Shown: positions 1 through 10,762 of the stretch, in pieces
Layout of the letters: every line of letters starts with the position of its first letter
Numbering within the stretch: the stretch's first letter is position 1
Assembly (NCBI GenBank): GCA_036874045.1
Contig: CM072341.1
Location: 14,954,501 to 15,018,500 of the forward strand
Source of the DNA: Cymodocea nodosa
Taxonomy: Eukaryota > Streptophyta > Magnoliopsida > Alismatales > Cymodoceaceae
Direction of reading: 5' to 3'
Length of the DNA stretch: 64,000 bases
Notes under the pieces: generated by a model
Seen by the model: only the letters and a program-made list of their open reading frames with translations
Database searches by the model: none
What the model was told of the DNA's origin: nothing
Position numbers and translations under genes: made by a program

Positions 1-390
1 AAAAAAGAAGAATCATGCAGTCATCGAAATGGTCTACTGGGATGTTGAACAAAAAGCTCAAATGGACTATCAAAACGAGAAGAAGAGGACACGGCCCATT
101 GGGCTACTAAAATGTTAAAAAAATAAAATAATGCAAAAGGGGGAAAAGGAAAATACTCTTTGAAAATGAAGTTAGATATGAAGTATAAAAATATCCAAAA
201 TATTTTTCTACTTATCTAAAATATCAAGTGTTCTCACATAAAAGTTTAAACAATCTAAAATATTTGGATAGATTTAGATGCAATTTTAAACTACCCATTT
301 ATTATATGCAAACCCTAATGATAAATTTTCAATGTTATCTATTGTTTATGTGGGTTTCTTTCGCACTTTAAAAAAGTCATTTATTTCATT
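1..390. repeat. Dispersed repeat, copy 1 of 3
   Basis: The first 390 bases match 12604-13003 and 41709-42106 at roughly 95 percent by eye, including the phrases around AAAGCTCAAATGGACTATC and GGGTTTCTTTCGCAC. Homology stops near 390. No coding potential or terminal repeats are visible, so the type of repeat is unknown. This copy lies outside the left duplicated block while the other two lie inside block B, so it is an older, independent relationship. Confidence 0.8.
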
Positions 391-1221
391 GTTGATATGC
401 AGAAGTTTGTTTTTATTTACAATTATTGCAAATATGGAGAAGGAGCATATCTTTTGATAGAAGCATGAGAGTATGTTTTTATTTACATATTTATGTGTTG
501 ATTTAGATGGTTATTCAGTATTAAAACTTTGTGAAAACGAGTGAAATCAACAGATGGTTATTTTGGGTTCATGAGTAGGTTTGTTTGCAGCTTAGATTTG
601 TAGTCTGATTTTGATTAGTGTTTTTTTTTTTTGCCTAAGTTTTGTGTTGTTTCTTTTGTAGTTTTATAGTTCTTAAAGGTAGTAATTCGTAGGACTAAAG
701 AGTCAAAGGTTCTTTGCTGCCATTTTCATTAGGCTTTTTCAGCCTTTAGCATAGCATAAAATTGTATTGTAGGTGGCCTGAGTTTTGGATGTTGTCATTC
801 AAACCATTTGCAAAAAAATTGTTTTATATTTTTAGCAGGAACTACATTTCAAGATATTACAATTGACTTTTATTTCACTAAATTTGGATGTTTGAGGTGG
901 ATGTTATTAATTTTCAAAGTTGGAAGTAATAGCTATCTGCAAATTGGCTTGAATTCTGCATCGCTGCATTGTAGAAATTCTTGTTGCATTTTCCGATTAC
1001 GAAATTAGATGCTAGTAATTTTAAGATTTAGTATTCTTTCCAAGCTTTCCTATGATTATAAGATCACTGTTTTTGGATATCTAGATTGCAAGTTGTGGAC
1101 ATTACACGATTACATTCACAATACTTTTTCAAGAAAATTGGCATGATCTTGTATGCAACCATGCCTAATGAATACTAAGTTTACTTAAATATCTTTTTGT
1201 AGTTAAACTTAGATATGTAAT
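391..1221. other. AT-rich intergenic stretch, original left flank of the duplication
   Basis: No gene, RNA gene or transposon is recognisable. The longest open frame (808-1008, 66 codons) has no recognisable features and is judged to be chance. Homology with block A' begins right after this stretch, so it is the original left flank of the duplicated region. Confidence 0.5.
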
Positions 1222-3370
1222 ATATTTTGTTTTGCTTTGTTTTGGTGATTGTTCCTTGGCTTTGTTTATGCTTTGATTATTTATTGCTAAATATACTTTT
1301 TATTGATGGTAGAGGCAACAGTTCTAGAGCTGGAGGTAGCGATTCCACTGGCCAAGTCGATGATAATAGACGACGACAGGGAAGTGGGCAGCAAACTTGA
1401 TGAGCCTTTAGTGGAAGCAAGTAGAGGGTCCCACAGGGGTGAGTGGCAAAGCACAATGGAGAACTCAATAGAGCTCTCAGAAGCTTGGTAGAGGTTCTAG
1501 GGATAGTGATGAAGCTAGCATCAATTGGTAGTGAGGTCGGTTGAGCGGGGGGGGAAATCAATGGATTGGGCAATAGTGGGTGGACGACATAGAGAGGCTC
1601 AGTCGGAAATGTACTTGGCAACTTGGTGGATGAGCAGAAGATTTAATAATCCTTTAAAAACAAAACTATCTGATAGTAAAATGATATTTCAGAAACTTTT
1701 AGAATGAAATCTTTTCATGCTTAAAAGTATTTTAGATAATTTTATTTGAAATCTTTTAAATGACAACTTAAGTTATGTATTAAGATCAAGAATGTGTTAT
1801 TCTAAAAATACTAAATGAAATACTCTTTAAAGCATTTTAAATAAAACTCTCCGGTACATAAAATAAAACCTTTCGAAATAGACCATTTTTCAGATACTTT
1901 CAAAACTTAAAACATTTCAAACAAATAAATTTGAAACTCACTAATAGTTAAAATATTTTCAAATGAAACTCTTCGAAAACATAATATGAAAGTGAAACTA
2001 TCTAATTTACTTGAATTTTCAGTGACTTTCAATGAAACTCTGATAATATACCTAATAATAATTGAAATCTATTTTTGAAGGTTTACTGAATAAAAATAGT
2101 TAGAAAATCACAAATAAATTAAAATAAATTCTAACAATATTTGATTTAACATTAAACACTTAAATTTGTCATTATCAAAATTAAACCTGTAAATAATAAA
2201 CTAATAAATATTTAATCATAGGATTTTTTATTAAGGCCAGTGCATGCATCAACAACTACAATGAGCTTGATGGTAAGGTACAATAGCGGAGGGTCAAGTT
2301 GTTACTAGTTATTACTAGAGAAGACAAAGGAAAAACGAGGGGGGTCGACCTCAACCATTCCATCGAATTGATTCAGGTTGTTAGATGGTGGCAAATTTGG
2401 GTCATTTGATTGGGTTAGTCAAATGAGATCAACACCATCTAAAAAATAGGGAAATTAATTTGAGCCATTGGATGAACAAGATTTAGTCCAAATCGTTAGA
2501 TGTTAAGTTGGCGAAATGCCAACCATTAGATGGTGACGAAATTCTGGCTATCAAATCTAATCATAAATAATTAAATCTAGACCATTAGGGGGTGATTCGA
2601 TCTCATCTATCGAATGGGAGTCACATAGATAAATCTTAGCCATTCTCTCCAAGGAAGAGAGAAGTGAAGGAGATGCCAATTGTGTTGCCACGTGTCACAT
2701 CTTGGTTGGTACACAATGCTAAATGAAGGAGTTCATTCTAGATATTTTCCTAATTATTCCAATACAATCCGTTCGTTTGAAATGTCATGTGGTAAGGAAA
2801 AATTAAGCAAGGAAGACCTTGAGAATGCCTTTGAAGCATCGAATGATTTCAAAAATGACACAATGTTGGATAAGAAGGCAGTTTGAAATGAGTGTGGGTA
2901 ACAAGGCAATGCTTGGCACACAATGAGTGTTGGTCCATACGGTGGGTAGATGACATGCCATAGGCGATAAGAAGAAATGATAATATTTGTTAGTCAATAG
3001 TTAACTTTGATTGAGTTAATCACCAACTTTGACTGCACTGATTGAGGCGAAAATGCAAATGAAGGTAGAGATAACGTTGATGATGAGATCGATGGTTGAG
3101 ATTGATGTGGTGTGTAGGTCCAAACTGCGATAAAGCAAACAAACATTTGCTGATTCAATTTAGGTGAACCCCCGAATGAAGGGGACCTGTGGAGTAGAAA
3201 AAATAGGTAGATGAGAAAGCACGCTATGTGGACATGTTTGAAACAAGATCATTCTATGTTTTTCTTGAAGTTAACGAATATGAAGATTTAGTTGTCTGGT
3301 TGTGTTTAGTCGCGTCAAAATGACCCAATTAGGAGGCGCAAGCAGTACGTTGAATTTTTCGTAGTCTCTC
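1222..3370. other. Upstream region of CYP76 copy 1, no convincing gene
   Basis: Open frames on both strands at 1277-1707 and 2680-2997 recur in the A' copy only because the DNA is duplicated; none has a recognisable domain. Around 2370-2640 short phrases of the CCATTAGATGGTG type recur at irregular spacing on both strands, as often seen in decayed plant repeats. One difference from A' is a stretch of about 30 bases near 3040-3075 that is missing in the other copy. Confidence 0.5.
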
Positions 3371-3373
3371 AGA

Positions 3374-3379
3374 TATAAA
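3374..3379 (+). promoter_or_regulatory. Candidate TATA box of CYP76 copy 1
   Basis: TATAAA lies 58 bases before the chosen ATG at 3438, giving an expected 5' leader of about 30 bases. The same box is kept at 25247-25252 before copy 2, and a decayed form (GATAAGATGG) sits in the CYP76 relic near 33380. Position and conservation support it; no transcript evidence is available here. Confidence 0.55.
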
Positions 3380-3437
3380 ATGGACCATTTAGTAACAACA
3401 ACACAAGTGTCCCCAAGCAAAGACGATCAACGAAGCA

Positions 3438-4985
3438 ATGGAAACGGTCGTCTTGTTTTGGAGCTTATCCGCGTGCCTCCTCGTCTCCCTTGTCCTCACT
3501 CCCTACCTGTCATCGTTGCTGAAGCGTGGGAGACTGCCACCGGGCCCCTTCCCACTCCCTGTCGTGGGCAATCTCCTCGAAGTGCACGGCATGCCCCATC
3601 GCTGCTTCACCGAACTTGCAAAGACCCATGGACCTCTCATGACTCTCCAGCTCGGGCGTCTCACCGCCGTCGTGATCTCTTCGGCTGATGTTGCAAGAGA
3701 AGCCCTTGTGAAAAACGACCTCGCCCTCTCTGGTCGATCTATTCCAGACTGCTTCCGGGTGCATCATCATGACGAGGTATCGGTTGTGTTGCTTCCAACC
3801 ACGCAGTTGTGGAGGGACCTACGCCGTTTCTACAACACGGAGCTCTTTACTCCACACAAACTCGACGCCAGCGCTTCCTTGAGGCTTCGGAAGGTGAGGG
3901 AGCTCTTGCAGTTCATAGGCCGATGTTGCGATGCCGGTGCGGCGGTGGATATTGGACAAGCCGCGTACACGACCGTCCTCAACCTGATAACGAACGTGGT
4001 CTTCTCCACAGATTTGATCAACTTCAACTCCGATAGCTCTCTGGAGTTCAAGGACTTGGTATGGAACATTTTGGAAGTAGCAGGGAAGCTGAACGTCACA
4101 GACTTCTTCCCAGTTATTAGGTTCATGGACCTACAAGGCTGCAGACGTCGGCAGAGGAAACAGTTAAAGCAGTTGTGGGATATGTTCGATAAAATCATCG
4201 AAGAACGGCGGAGGTCGACGATGGGCGGCAGCACCACGTACACCGACGTTTTGGATGCCTTCCTCGGATCTAAATTTGATCAACAAACAATCATATCTGG
4301 AATCACTGTAACCATTCAAATTGCCCTTGATTCGCATGATACAACAAATTGTAATATATCTAAATTTTTGCAGGACATGTTTTTAGCAGGAAGTGACACT
4401 AGCACGACCACGGTTGAATGGGCAATGGCATTGTTGTTGCGAAATCCTGAGGCGATGAGAAAGAGTCGAACAGAGCTTGCCAACGCCATACCCCTGGAGA
4501 AGGAGGTAGAGGAGTCGGACATCGCACGGCTCCCATACCTGCAAGCTATTGTGAAAGAGACGCTACGGTTGCACCCTCCCGTACCACTCCTCGTGCCACA
4601 CAGGGCAGAACGGAGCACTGGGCTGTGCGGTTACACCGTGCCCACACATAGCCAGGTGCTCGTCAACGCTTGGGCAATCGGCCGTGACCCTTCGAGGTGG
4701 TCCGATCCTGAGTCCTTTCGCCCGGAGAGGTTCTTGCAGGGAGATCAGCATGTCGACTTTCGGGGTCGGGACTTCGAGCTCATACCCTTCGGTTCTGGGC
4801 GTCGGATTTGTCCCGGGTTGCCTCTGGCAAATCGAATGGTCCACCTCATGCTTGCTTCTCTTCTTCGATCTTATGACTGGAAGCTACCGGATGGAAAGAC
4901 GCCAAGCGAGCTGGACATGACGGAGAAGGTGGGTGTGACCATGAGATTGGCCACGCCGCTCATGGCCGTGCCGATCAAATATTAA
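3438..4985 (+). CDS. Cytochrome P450, CYP76 family, copy 1 (intronless, 515 aa)
   Basis: A haem-thiolate monooxygenase expected in the ER membrane, fed electrons from NADPH by cytochrome P450 reductase. Characterised CYP76 enzymes oxidise monoterpenols, diterpenes and other small molecules; this one's substrate cannot be told. An N-terminal anchor (about 4-27) is followed by the PPGPFPLP hinge (34-41), the oxygen-binding AGSDTS of helix I (317-322), ExxR (E374, R377), PERF (429-432) and the haem loop with C458. Length and all catalytic motifs are normal. ATG 3438 is chosen because it gives the anchor directly before the hinge. The frame is open without an intron. Compared with copy 2 it has leucine at 218 and 232, where copy 2 keeps proline (KPN, DPQG) as I recall the family consensus to be, so this copy may be the more altered one. 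Family call is firm, subfamily is not. Confidence 0.9.
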   Translation: METVVLFWSLSACLLVSLVLTPYLSSLLKRGRLPPGPFPLPVVGNLLEVHGMPHRCFTELAKTHGPLMTLQLGRLTAVVISSADVAREALVKNDLALSGRSIPDCFRVHHHDEVSVVLLPTTQLWRDLRRFYNTELFTPHKLDASASLRLRKVRELLQFIGRCCDAGAAVDIGQAAYTTVLNLITNVVFSTDLINFNSDSSLEFKDLVWNILEVAGKLNVTDFFPVIRFMDLQGCRRRQRKQLKQLWDMFDKIIEERRRSTMGGSTTYTDVLDAFLGSKFDQQTIISGITVTIQIALDSHDTTNCNISKFLQDMFLAGSDTSTTTVEWAMALLLRNPEAMRKSRTELANAIPLEKEVEESDIARLPYLQAIVKETLRLHPPVPLLVPHRAERSTGLCGYTVPTHSQVLVNAWAIGRDPSRWSDPESFRPERFLQGDQHVDFRGRDFELIPFGSGRRICPGLPLANRMVHLMLASLLRSYDWKLPDGKTPSELDMTEKVGVTMRLATPLMAVPIKY

Positions 4986-6026
4986 TTAACGCAAGACATC
5001 CGGGTGAATAACTTCGTGTCAGTATCCGCACAAATAATTAATTCTTCGGCACTTGGACGCAGAAGTGTCGTTGAATGTTGATGTTAATTTATCCATTTGC
5101 TTATAACATTCACATTAGACTTCTAATAAAAATGTACGGAATCTACTACAAGTCATCATGATAATAGTTAATAATAAGAACTCATCAAAGATCATGCCTA
5201 ATAAAATAGTTACTAATAAATCTAAATGTTGGGGTATTTTAGATCGAAATGCTATTTTATGGATCCACATATTTCTTAGACTAGAAATGTAGCCCAACTT
5301 TGAATCAAAAAGCGTTATAGCATATGTATTTTTGATGTATCGTTTTCTGGAAAAAATTGTACTTGTTCTTTAGAACAAAAGATGATATGCCGAATTACCA
5401 AATTGATATGATTTTATCACAAAAGGTTAAGGCATTTATGACTAGTATGTCATTTTTTGCAACGATACACAGATTTATTTTCAGTTAGAAAAGCATGACC
5501 CCATAATATATTTTGTGACATAAAATTTCATCTCATCTAATTTCAACTTTGTATCAATGTCCGCCATAAAATAAAACTTCATTACAATTTAGATAAAATT
5601 CTATTTACATTACAAATGATTGAAGTATAATTTATATGGTAAAAAAAAACTTTTTCCAGTACAATTGCATAAAGTTCAAATACAATTTATGTAAATTACA
5701 AATTGTTACAGATTTATTTCTTTTTGATGATGAAAAATTTAATTTATTTTGATGCAAACTTAATTTATTTTGTTGATGGAAAGCTTAGTCTTTATTTTTT
5801 TTAAGGTAATTATGATATATCTTGTTGGTCTTAGGGATAATAGTTCAGTGCAAAATGTCTATTAACGAAATGAGTTTGTCTAGTTGAATAATGGATCAAT
5901 GTAATTCACTCAGACTAATGAAAGGAAATGTCCGATGCATTTGCCTTGTGATGTATTCAAACAAATCACATATGTTTAATAGATTTCGGATTACCGTTCT
6001 GAAATTGAATATCTGTTTGACTCTTG
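4986..6026. other. 3' flank of CYP76 copy 1, AT-rich
   Basis: No second gene is visible. The region is more than 95 percent identical to 26859-27900. It presumably holds the CYP76 3' untranslated region, since several AATAAA-like signals occur, but none can be singled out. Confidence 0.5.
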
Positions 6027-6240
6027 TATTTTATTTGGTACTACAAAGATCAGACAAATAATAAAATGTTTGGTGTCTAGTCGAGCAATCTTAGTGTAAA
6101 ATGTCTAGTGATAATATATTTTGCTTGGTGCTATAGTGATCAAACAAATAACAAAGTGCTTGGTGTCTAGTCGAGTGATTCTGTTGCAAAATGTCTAATA
6201 ACAATGTATTTTGTCTACTGCTATAGTGATTTTGTTTATA
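6027..6240. repeat. 90-bp tandem repeat, about 2.3 units
   Basis: Units start at 6027, 6117 and 6207 with the shared phrase TATTTT...GGT(A/G)CTA and the later phrase GGTGTCTAGTCGAG. The spacing is exactly 90 bases. The matching array in A' is at about 27901-28110, and part of it is repeated at 9862-10020 because of the chimeric insert. Confidence 0.8.
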
Positions 6241-6462
6241 GTTTATTATTATTATTTTTTTTGATCGGTCTAATTGTATAATTTTTTGTTTAACCACATT
6301 TATTGTTTAGTCTAGCCATGTAATATTTCGATTTAACTGCACCTTATTATTATTATTTTTTATTCGCATTGTATTTTTGGTTTAACTATGCACAAACTTG
6401 ATTTAACTTTTAATGCTTATTTATGAGTTTTGCCAATCTTATTGCTTCATCTTTAGTTTGCC
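6087..6462. repeat. Long direct repeat flanking the chimeric insert, left copy
   Basis: About 376 bases, starting at AATCTTAGTG inside the 90-bp repeat and ending at CTTTAGTTTGCC, are repeated at 9862-10245 with about 95 percent identity. Block A' has only one copy of this stretch. Everything between the two copies (6463-9861) is absent from A'. Confidence 0.85.
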
Positions 6463-6469
6463 AACCTTA

Positions 6470-7240
6470 TCTCTCAAAGTGGTTGGGGATGAAATTACAT
6501 ACAAGGTCATACTGATATTTCAGATGAATTTTGGAATGAATTTATTAAGGTAATATTTTTGAATATGTTAATATAATTTCTATGTTCTGTATATGTTTTC
6601 TCATTTTTCTAATCTTACAGAAACACCCAAATTGTGCCCCACTCAAAGGTAAATCATGTCCTATTTATGATCAATTGCAATTGTTATTTGAAAGTAATAT
6701 GACTATAAGGAATGTCAGTAGAGACCCTGAAATAATTAGTCAGAATGAAGAAATCGTACCTATAGATGAATCAAATGAAATGACACCCCTACCAAATCAT
6801 TTTTATTACTTTACATCACCAAGTGACAGTTCAATGGATATAGATGGTACCCAACTTCAATCTCCAACGTCTTCATCAAGAAGGTCCAATGAGATGAAAA
6901 AGGAAAAATGTCCAAGACCACATGTAGAGTTAGCACAACTAATGTCATCTTCATTTAAAGAAGCTACATTTGATATTATGTCATTATGTGAAAAAGAAGA
7001 GGATCAAGTTAAAACTCGACAAGAATATTATGATAATGTCACAAACATACAGAAAGAACAACTTTACATCCAAAAACAACAAGTTAAAGTTCAAGAGTAA
7101 ATGCTACATTTGAAAGTGAAACAAGGAAGTCCTACAACAGAAGCTACAGAAGCATTATTGTAAATTGAAAGTCTTACTAACAGTGAGAAATTCAAAGCAA
7201 TGACTTTCTTAGAAAGAAAAGAATTAGCAGAATAATTTAT
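6470..7240 (+). pseudogene. Harbinger 1 accessory protein, Myb/SANT-like, decayed and 5'-truncated
   Basis: PIF/Harbinger transposons encode a Myb/SANT-like DNA-binding partner beside the transposase. Here only the part after the trihelix remains: a short exon ending near 6549 (read ISDEFWNEFIK) and an exon from about 6621 (read HPNCAPLKGKSCPIYDQ), separated by a GT...AG intron. An acidic, charged tail follows to about 7100, then further homologous codons beyond a stop. An in-frame TGA sits where the family has tryptophan, just after GWG near 6489. The start of the gene is missing: it begins abruptly after the direct repeat. The same gene is recognisable in Harbinger 3 at 34861-35860. Confidence 0.75.
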
Positions 7241-7540
7241 TAGCATCCCAATAGATATGAGGGTAGAATGGATAAAGTATCACAACTTATGAATGTACTT
7301 TTCTATTGTTAAGTAATGTTAATGGATGTGATGAACTTTATTATTGTGGTGAATAATGTGTAATGTTGAATTTTAGACAATGATGATGACTATTGATTTT
7401 CATATGTGAATGCTTTATTGCTTGTTATTTTATATAAATCTTGTTATGTGAAATAAATGTTTTTATTATTGTTAAAGATTCTTATAAATTTTTAGGAAAA
7501 GGTGAACTAATCTCGATACTTCTTGTAGGTAATAATTATC

Positions 7541-8808
7541 ATGAATGGTATGGATGGTTTGGAATTGTTAAAGAATATGCTTGAGGAAGAAGAGGAAAAA
7601 GCAAAAAGACGGCGAATGTTACTTCTTTCATTGTGGAATTTCCTTGTAGGTGTTGCATGTATGTCAAGTACATTGACTAGTACTACACATTGCATTTATA
7701 GTAGAGAAAGACGTGACTACATTAGAAGATTATTAGATCCATCACTGCCACATCAAACATATAATTGTTGGAAGATATATAGAATGAGTCAACATGTATT
7801 CCTTGACTTTTGTAATTTGTTACGAAGAGAAGGTGGCATGGGAAATACAAGCAATGTTAGTGTCGAAGAGAAGTTTGTAATCTTTCTTGTCACTGTTGGT
7901 CAAAATCAACAATATGGAGTAACAAGGGGGTGTTTCTCTTGGTCTACATGGAATGTTAGTACATACTTCAATGAAGTACTTAATGCAATTTTGAACTTAC
8001 ATAAACAACTTCTTGCAATGCCTTTAGCATCAACTCCAAGTAGAATACTGAATGATTCCAATGTGTATCCTTATTTTAAGGTAAATATGTATTTTCATAT
8101 GGAATTGATTTGTACATTATTTTTTTCTCAATTTCTTATTCATATGTTAACATAATTGCATTGGTGTTATTGATGGAACATATATTAAGGCAACTATTTA
8201 TGGACGACAAATAGTAAGATTTAGAAATAGAAAAGGAGAGTTAAGTCAAAATGTTATGGCCACATGTAATCTTGATATGGAATTCACATATATTCATAGT
8301 GGTTGGGAAGGATCAGCTTTTGATGCAAGAATCCTTCAAGATGCTGTCACAAGACATCATCCATTCAAAGTTCCATTAGGTATGAAATGACATTATTGAA
8401 TATATATTTTTTATTTATACTAATTTTTAATTATATACAGGAAAGTTTTACTTGGTTGATGCTGGTTATTCTAATCGACTTGAATTTATTTATCCATATC
8501 GAGGAGTGAGATATCATCTATCTGAATATGAAAATAATAGACTTTTAAAAAATGCAGTTGAAAACTTCAATTATAGACATTTATAATTAAGGTCGATGAT
8601 TGAGTGATCATTTGGAGTTGTTAAACATCGTTTTGCAATATTACAAGGACATATAACGTATCCTTATGATACACAAACGAAGATTGTGATGGCTTACTTC
8701 CTACTACATAATTTTATACATAGAATTGACAAAGTAGATTTATTAGAAGATCAGTTAGCTAAATTTGATCTGGAAAATGAAGAAATTGGAATTACTGAAG
8801 ATGAGCTT
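7541..8808 (+). pseudogene. Harbinger 1 transposase (HARBI1/DDE_Tnp_4 type), decayed
   Basis: The cut-and-paste transposase of a PIF/Harbinger DNA transposon. The N-terminal region (read IYRMSQHVFLDFCNLLRREG) resembles the helical domain before the nuclease. Catalytic residues are traceable: first Asp in GVIDGTYIKA (codon 8172-8174), second Asp in LVDAGYSN (8458-8460) and the Glu at 8602-8604. Two introns are inferred, about 8079-8153 (the AG acceptor looks lost) and about 8381-8440. In-frame stops occur at about 8586 (TAA for CAA) and 8605 (TGA directly after the catalytic Glu). The coding stretch ends at 8808, where an Athila-type LTR starts with its TG, so the C-terminus is lost. Not functional. 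Confidence 0.85.
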
Positions 8809-9860
8809 TGTTTAGAATGAAAAGTGTATAATATTAATGGTTAAATGATAGTTAATTGCATAATATTTAGCTTATCATATGAGAATTAAGCCATTATGTT
8901 ATAATTACATTGTTATATGCTTTAATTAAAGAATCTGCTTAATTTTGGGGAATTAATGTTAATTTAGTACATTTCTGAACTGTCGGTAAGTTGCAGGCTA
9001 TGAAATTCTTAAGTATTCAAATTTTCTGATATTTCGGACAGTTATGTTTAACATACCGAACATGTATCGAATAATTATGTTTAAATTGCCGAACAGTTAT
9101 GTTTTAAAAGAATATTTTATTATTTCCTGAAGTACATGTGTCGAAACCATAATACATGACTTAAGTGAACTTTCGGTGAGTTATCTATAACTATCCGAAA
9201 TTGCAGTTGGGCATCGGATAGTTATATGTGTAACTCTCTGAAATCTCCTTTTATTTATAAAATAGCTGTGGACACGTGTTATGTTCTGAGAAAGTGACTT
9301 AAGTTATATATCGGTGAGTTATCTCTAACTATCCGAAATGCATCTAAGCATCGAATAGTTAGACCTATAACTCTCTGAAATGTTTCTTATATTATTAAAC
9401 TATTGCTGACACGTGTCGAGATCTGGTAGATTTACTTAAGTTATATATCGGTGAGTTATCTGTAACTATCTGAAATGCACCTGAGCATCGGATAGTTAAG
9501 TTGTAAGTATCCGAAATGCATCTGGGCATCGGATAGTTAAGTTTGTAAGTATCCGAAATGCATCTGAGCATCGGATAGTTAAATTTATGCACGTGTTTTA
9601 TAGTTAAATCAACGTAGCAAGTTCGTTGAGTTATCTGTAACTCCACGGACTATTTATTTTCTAACATGGCACTGTAGCGGTTGCAAAAACATGACAGTTG
9701 GAAGGAAAAATCACGATTGCACATATCGCGTAGGGAGAAGAAAGTATCGTCGTTGATATGAATGAAGTAAATCCAACCGACCATTCAAGCATAAGTAGTT
9801 ACCACTGAAGAAATATAAAAGAAAAGAAGAAAAAGAAGTAAATGGTGTGCGGCCGATGAG
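8809..9860 (+). mobile_element. Athila-type LTR, 5' portion only
   Basis: Begins TGTTTAGAATGAAAA exactly at the end of the Harbinger 1 coding stretch and follows the first 1.05 kb of the LTRs at 19527 and 50448. It stops at 9860, where the second long direct repeat starts, so the rest of the LTR and any internal region are absent. The fragment carries the hairpin and CACGTG module several times (8990-9660). A fossil inserted into another fossil. Confidence 0.85.
8990..9660. repeat. Hairpin/G-box module array in LTR fragment
   Basis: Repeated imperfect palindromes with arms of the form TCGGATAGTTA and TAACTCTCCGAAA or CGGTGAGTTA and TAACTATCCGAAA, loops of 4-8 bases, with CACGTG at 9273, 9410 and 9590 and ACTTAAGT shortly after some of the boxes. 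The composite unit is roughly 115-180 bases. The same module occurs in the Copia LTR at 55800-56780. Confidence 0.8.
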
Positions 9861-9861
9861 A

Positions 9862-10245
9862 AATCTTAGTGTAAAATGTCTACTGATAATATATTTTGCT
9901 TGGTGCTATAGTGATCAAACAAATAACAAAGTGCTTGGTGTCTAGTCGAGCGATTCTGTTGCAAAATGTCTAACAAAAATGTATTTTGTCTACTGCTATA
10001 GTGATCAAACAAAATGTTGATAGTTTATTATTATTATTTTTTTTGATCGGTCTAATTGTATAACTTTTCGTTTAACCACATTTCTTGTTTAGTCTAGCCA
10101 TGTAATATTTCGATTTAACTGCACCTTATTATTATTATTTATTATTCTCATTGTATTTTTGGTTTAACTATGCACAAACTAGATTTAACTTTTAATGCTT
10201 TTTTTATGAGTTTTGCCAACCTTATTGCTTCATCTTTAGTTTGCC
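9862..10245. repeat. Long direct repeat flanking the chimeric insert, right copy
   Basis: Second copy of 6087-6462. It is followed by sequence co-linear with A' (28340 onward), so the right side of the insert joins the original locus here. Confidence 0.85.
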
Positions 10246-10279
10246 TAAAAGTTTTACCAACATAAATTTTAAATTTAGT

Positions 10280-10372
10280 TTTAGGAGAGAGAGAAATAGA
10301 TGAAGAGAGAGAGATAATGACAAATAGAGAGAAAGAGAGACAAAAAGAGATAGAGAGAGAAAGAGTGTTGAT
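10280..10372. repeat. GA-rich microsatellite
   Basis: Interrupted GAGA runs with AAATA and GACA interruptions. The A' counterpart (28384-28515) is clearly longer, so the tract has expanded or contracted since the duplication. The open frame on the minus strand here (LSLSLS) is an artefact of the repeat. Confidence 0.9.
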
Positions 10373-10762
10373 GATAATATTTTTATGTTTCGAATATAAA
10401 GAATAATCATGGTCAAAATAATCATATTAAAATATTAATGCTACAAATTCGAATGATTTAAAATATAAGTCACTAAGTACTATATAAAAATATAAAGTTA
10501 AAAGACATATATAATGATCAGACAAATAATAATAAGTTTATAGGTGTGTCTCTCTACGAGTCAACATGTTCCATTTTTTGTAGAGAGGTGTGTTGGTAGA
10601 GGAAGACATTGGTCTATATCTATAAATATTAGGACATATATTTTGGTGTTTTTCTTATCTCTCATTTTTTGCATTGACAATACTCTATTTCTCACAATTT
10701 AACTCTTTTTAAACATAAAAAAATAATGTCTGATGGAGTTTCTATTCTTCAAAAAATAACAC

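Larger units (their letters stand above)
1222..10756. repeat. Segmental duplication block A, left copy
   Basis: Co-linear with 23118-28905 at roughly 98 percent identity by eye. It holds CYP76 copy 1, its flanks, a 90-bp tandem repeat and a GA-rich microsatellite. It is 3.8 kb longer than its partner because of the chimeric insert at 6463-10245. Homology with A' ends at the run of A at 10751-10756. Six unmatched bases (10757-10762) then lead straight into block B, which marks the edge of a deletion. Confidence 0.9.

Noticed and set aside
1277-1707. Overlapping open frames on both strands (also at 23169-23383)
   Set aside because: Neither frame resembles a known protein and the minus-strand frame is shortened in the duplicate copy, so no coding constraint is visible.
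2680-2886. 68-codon frame starting MCCHVSHLGWY, repeated at 24581-24787
   Set aside because: Kept only because the block is duplicated; no domain, no promoter and a competing frame on the other strand.
3510-3770. Minus-strand and alternative-frame open frames within both CYP76 genes
   Set aside because: They are shadows of the GC-rich P450 frame, recur identically in the duplicate and have no domain.
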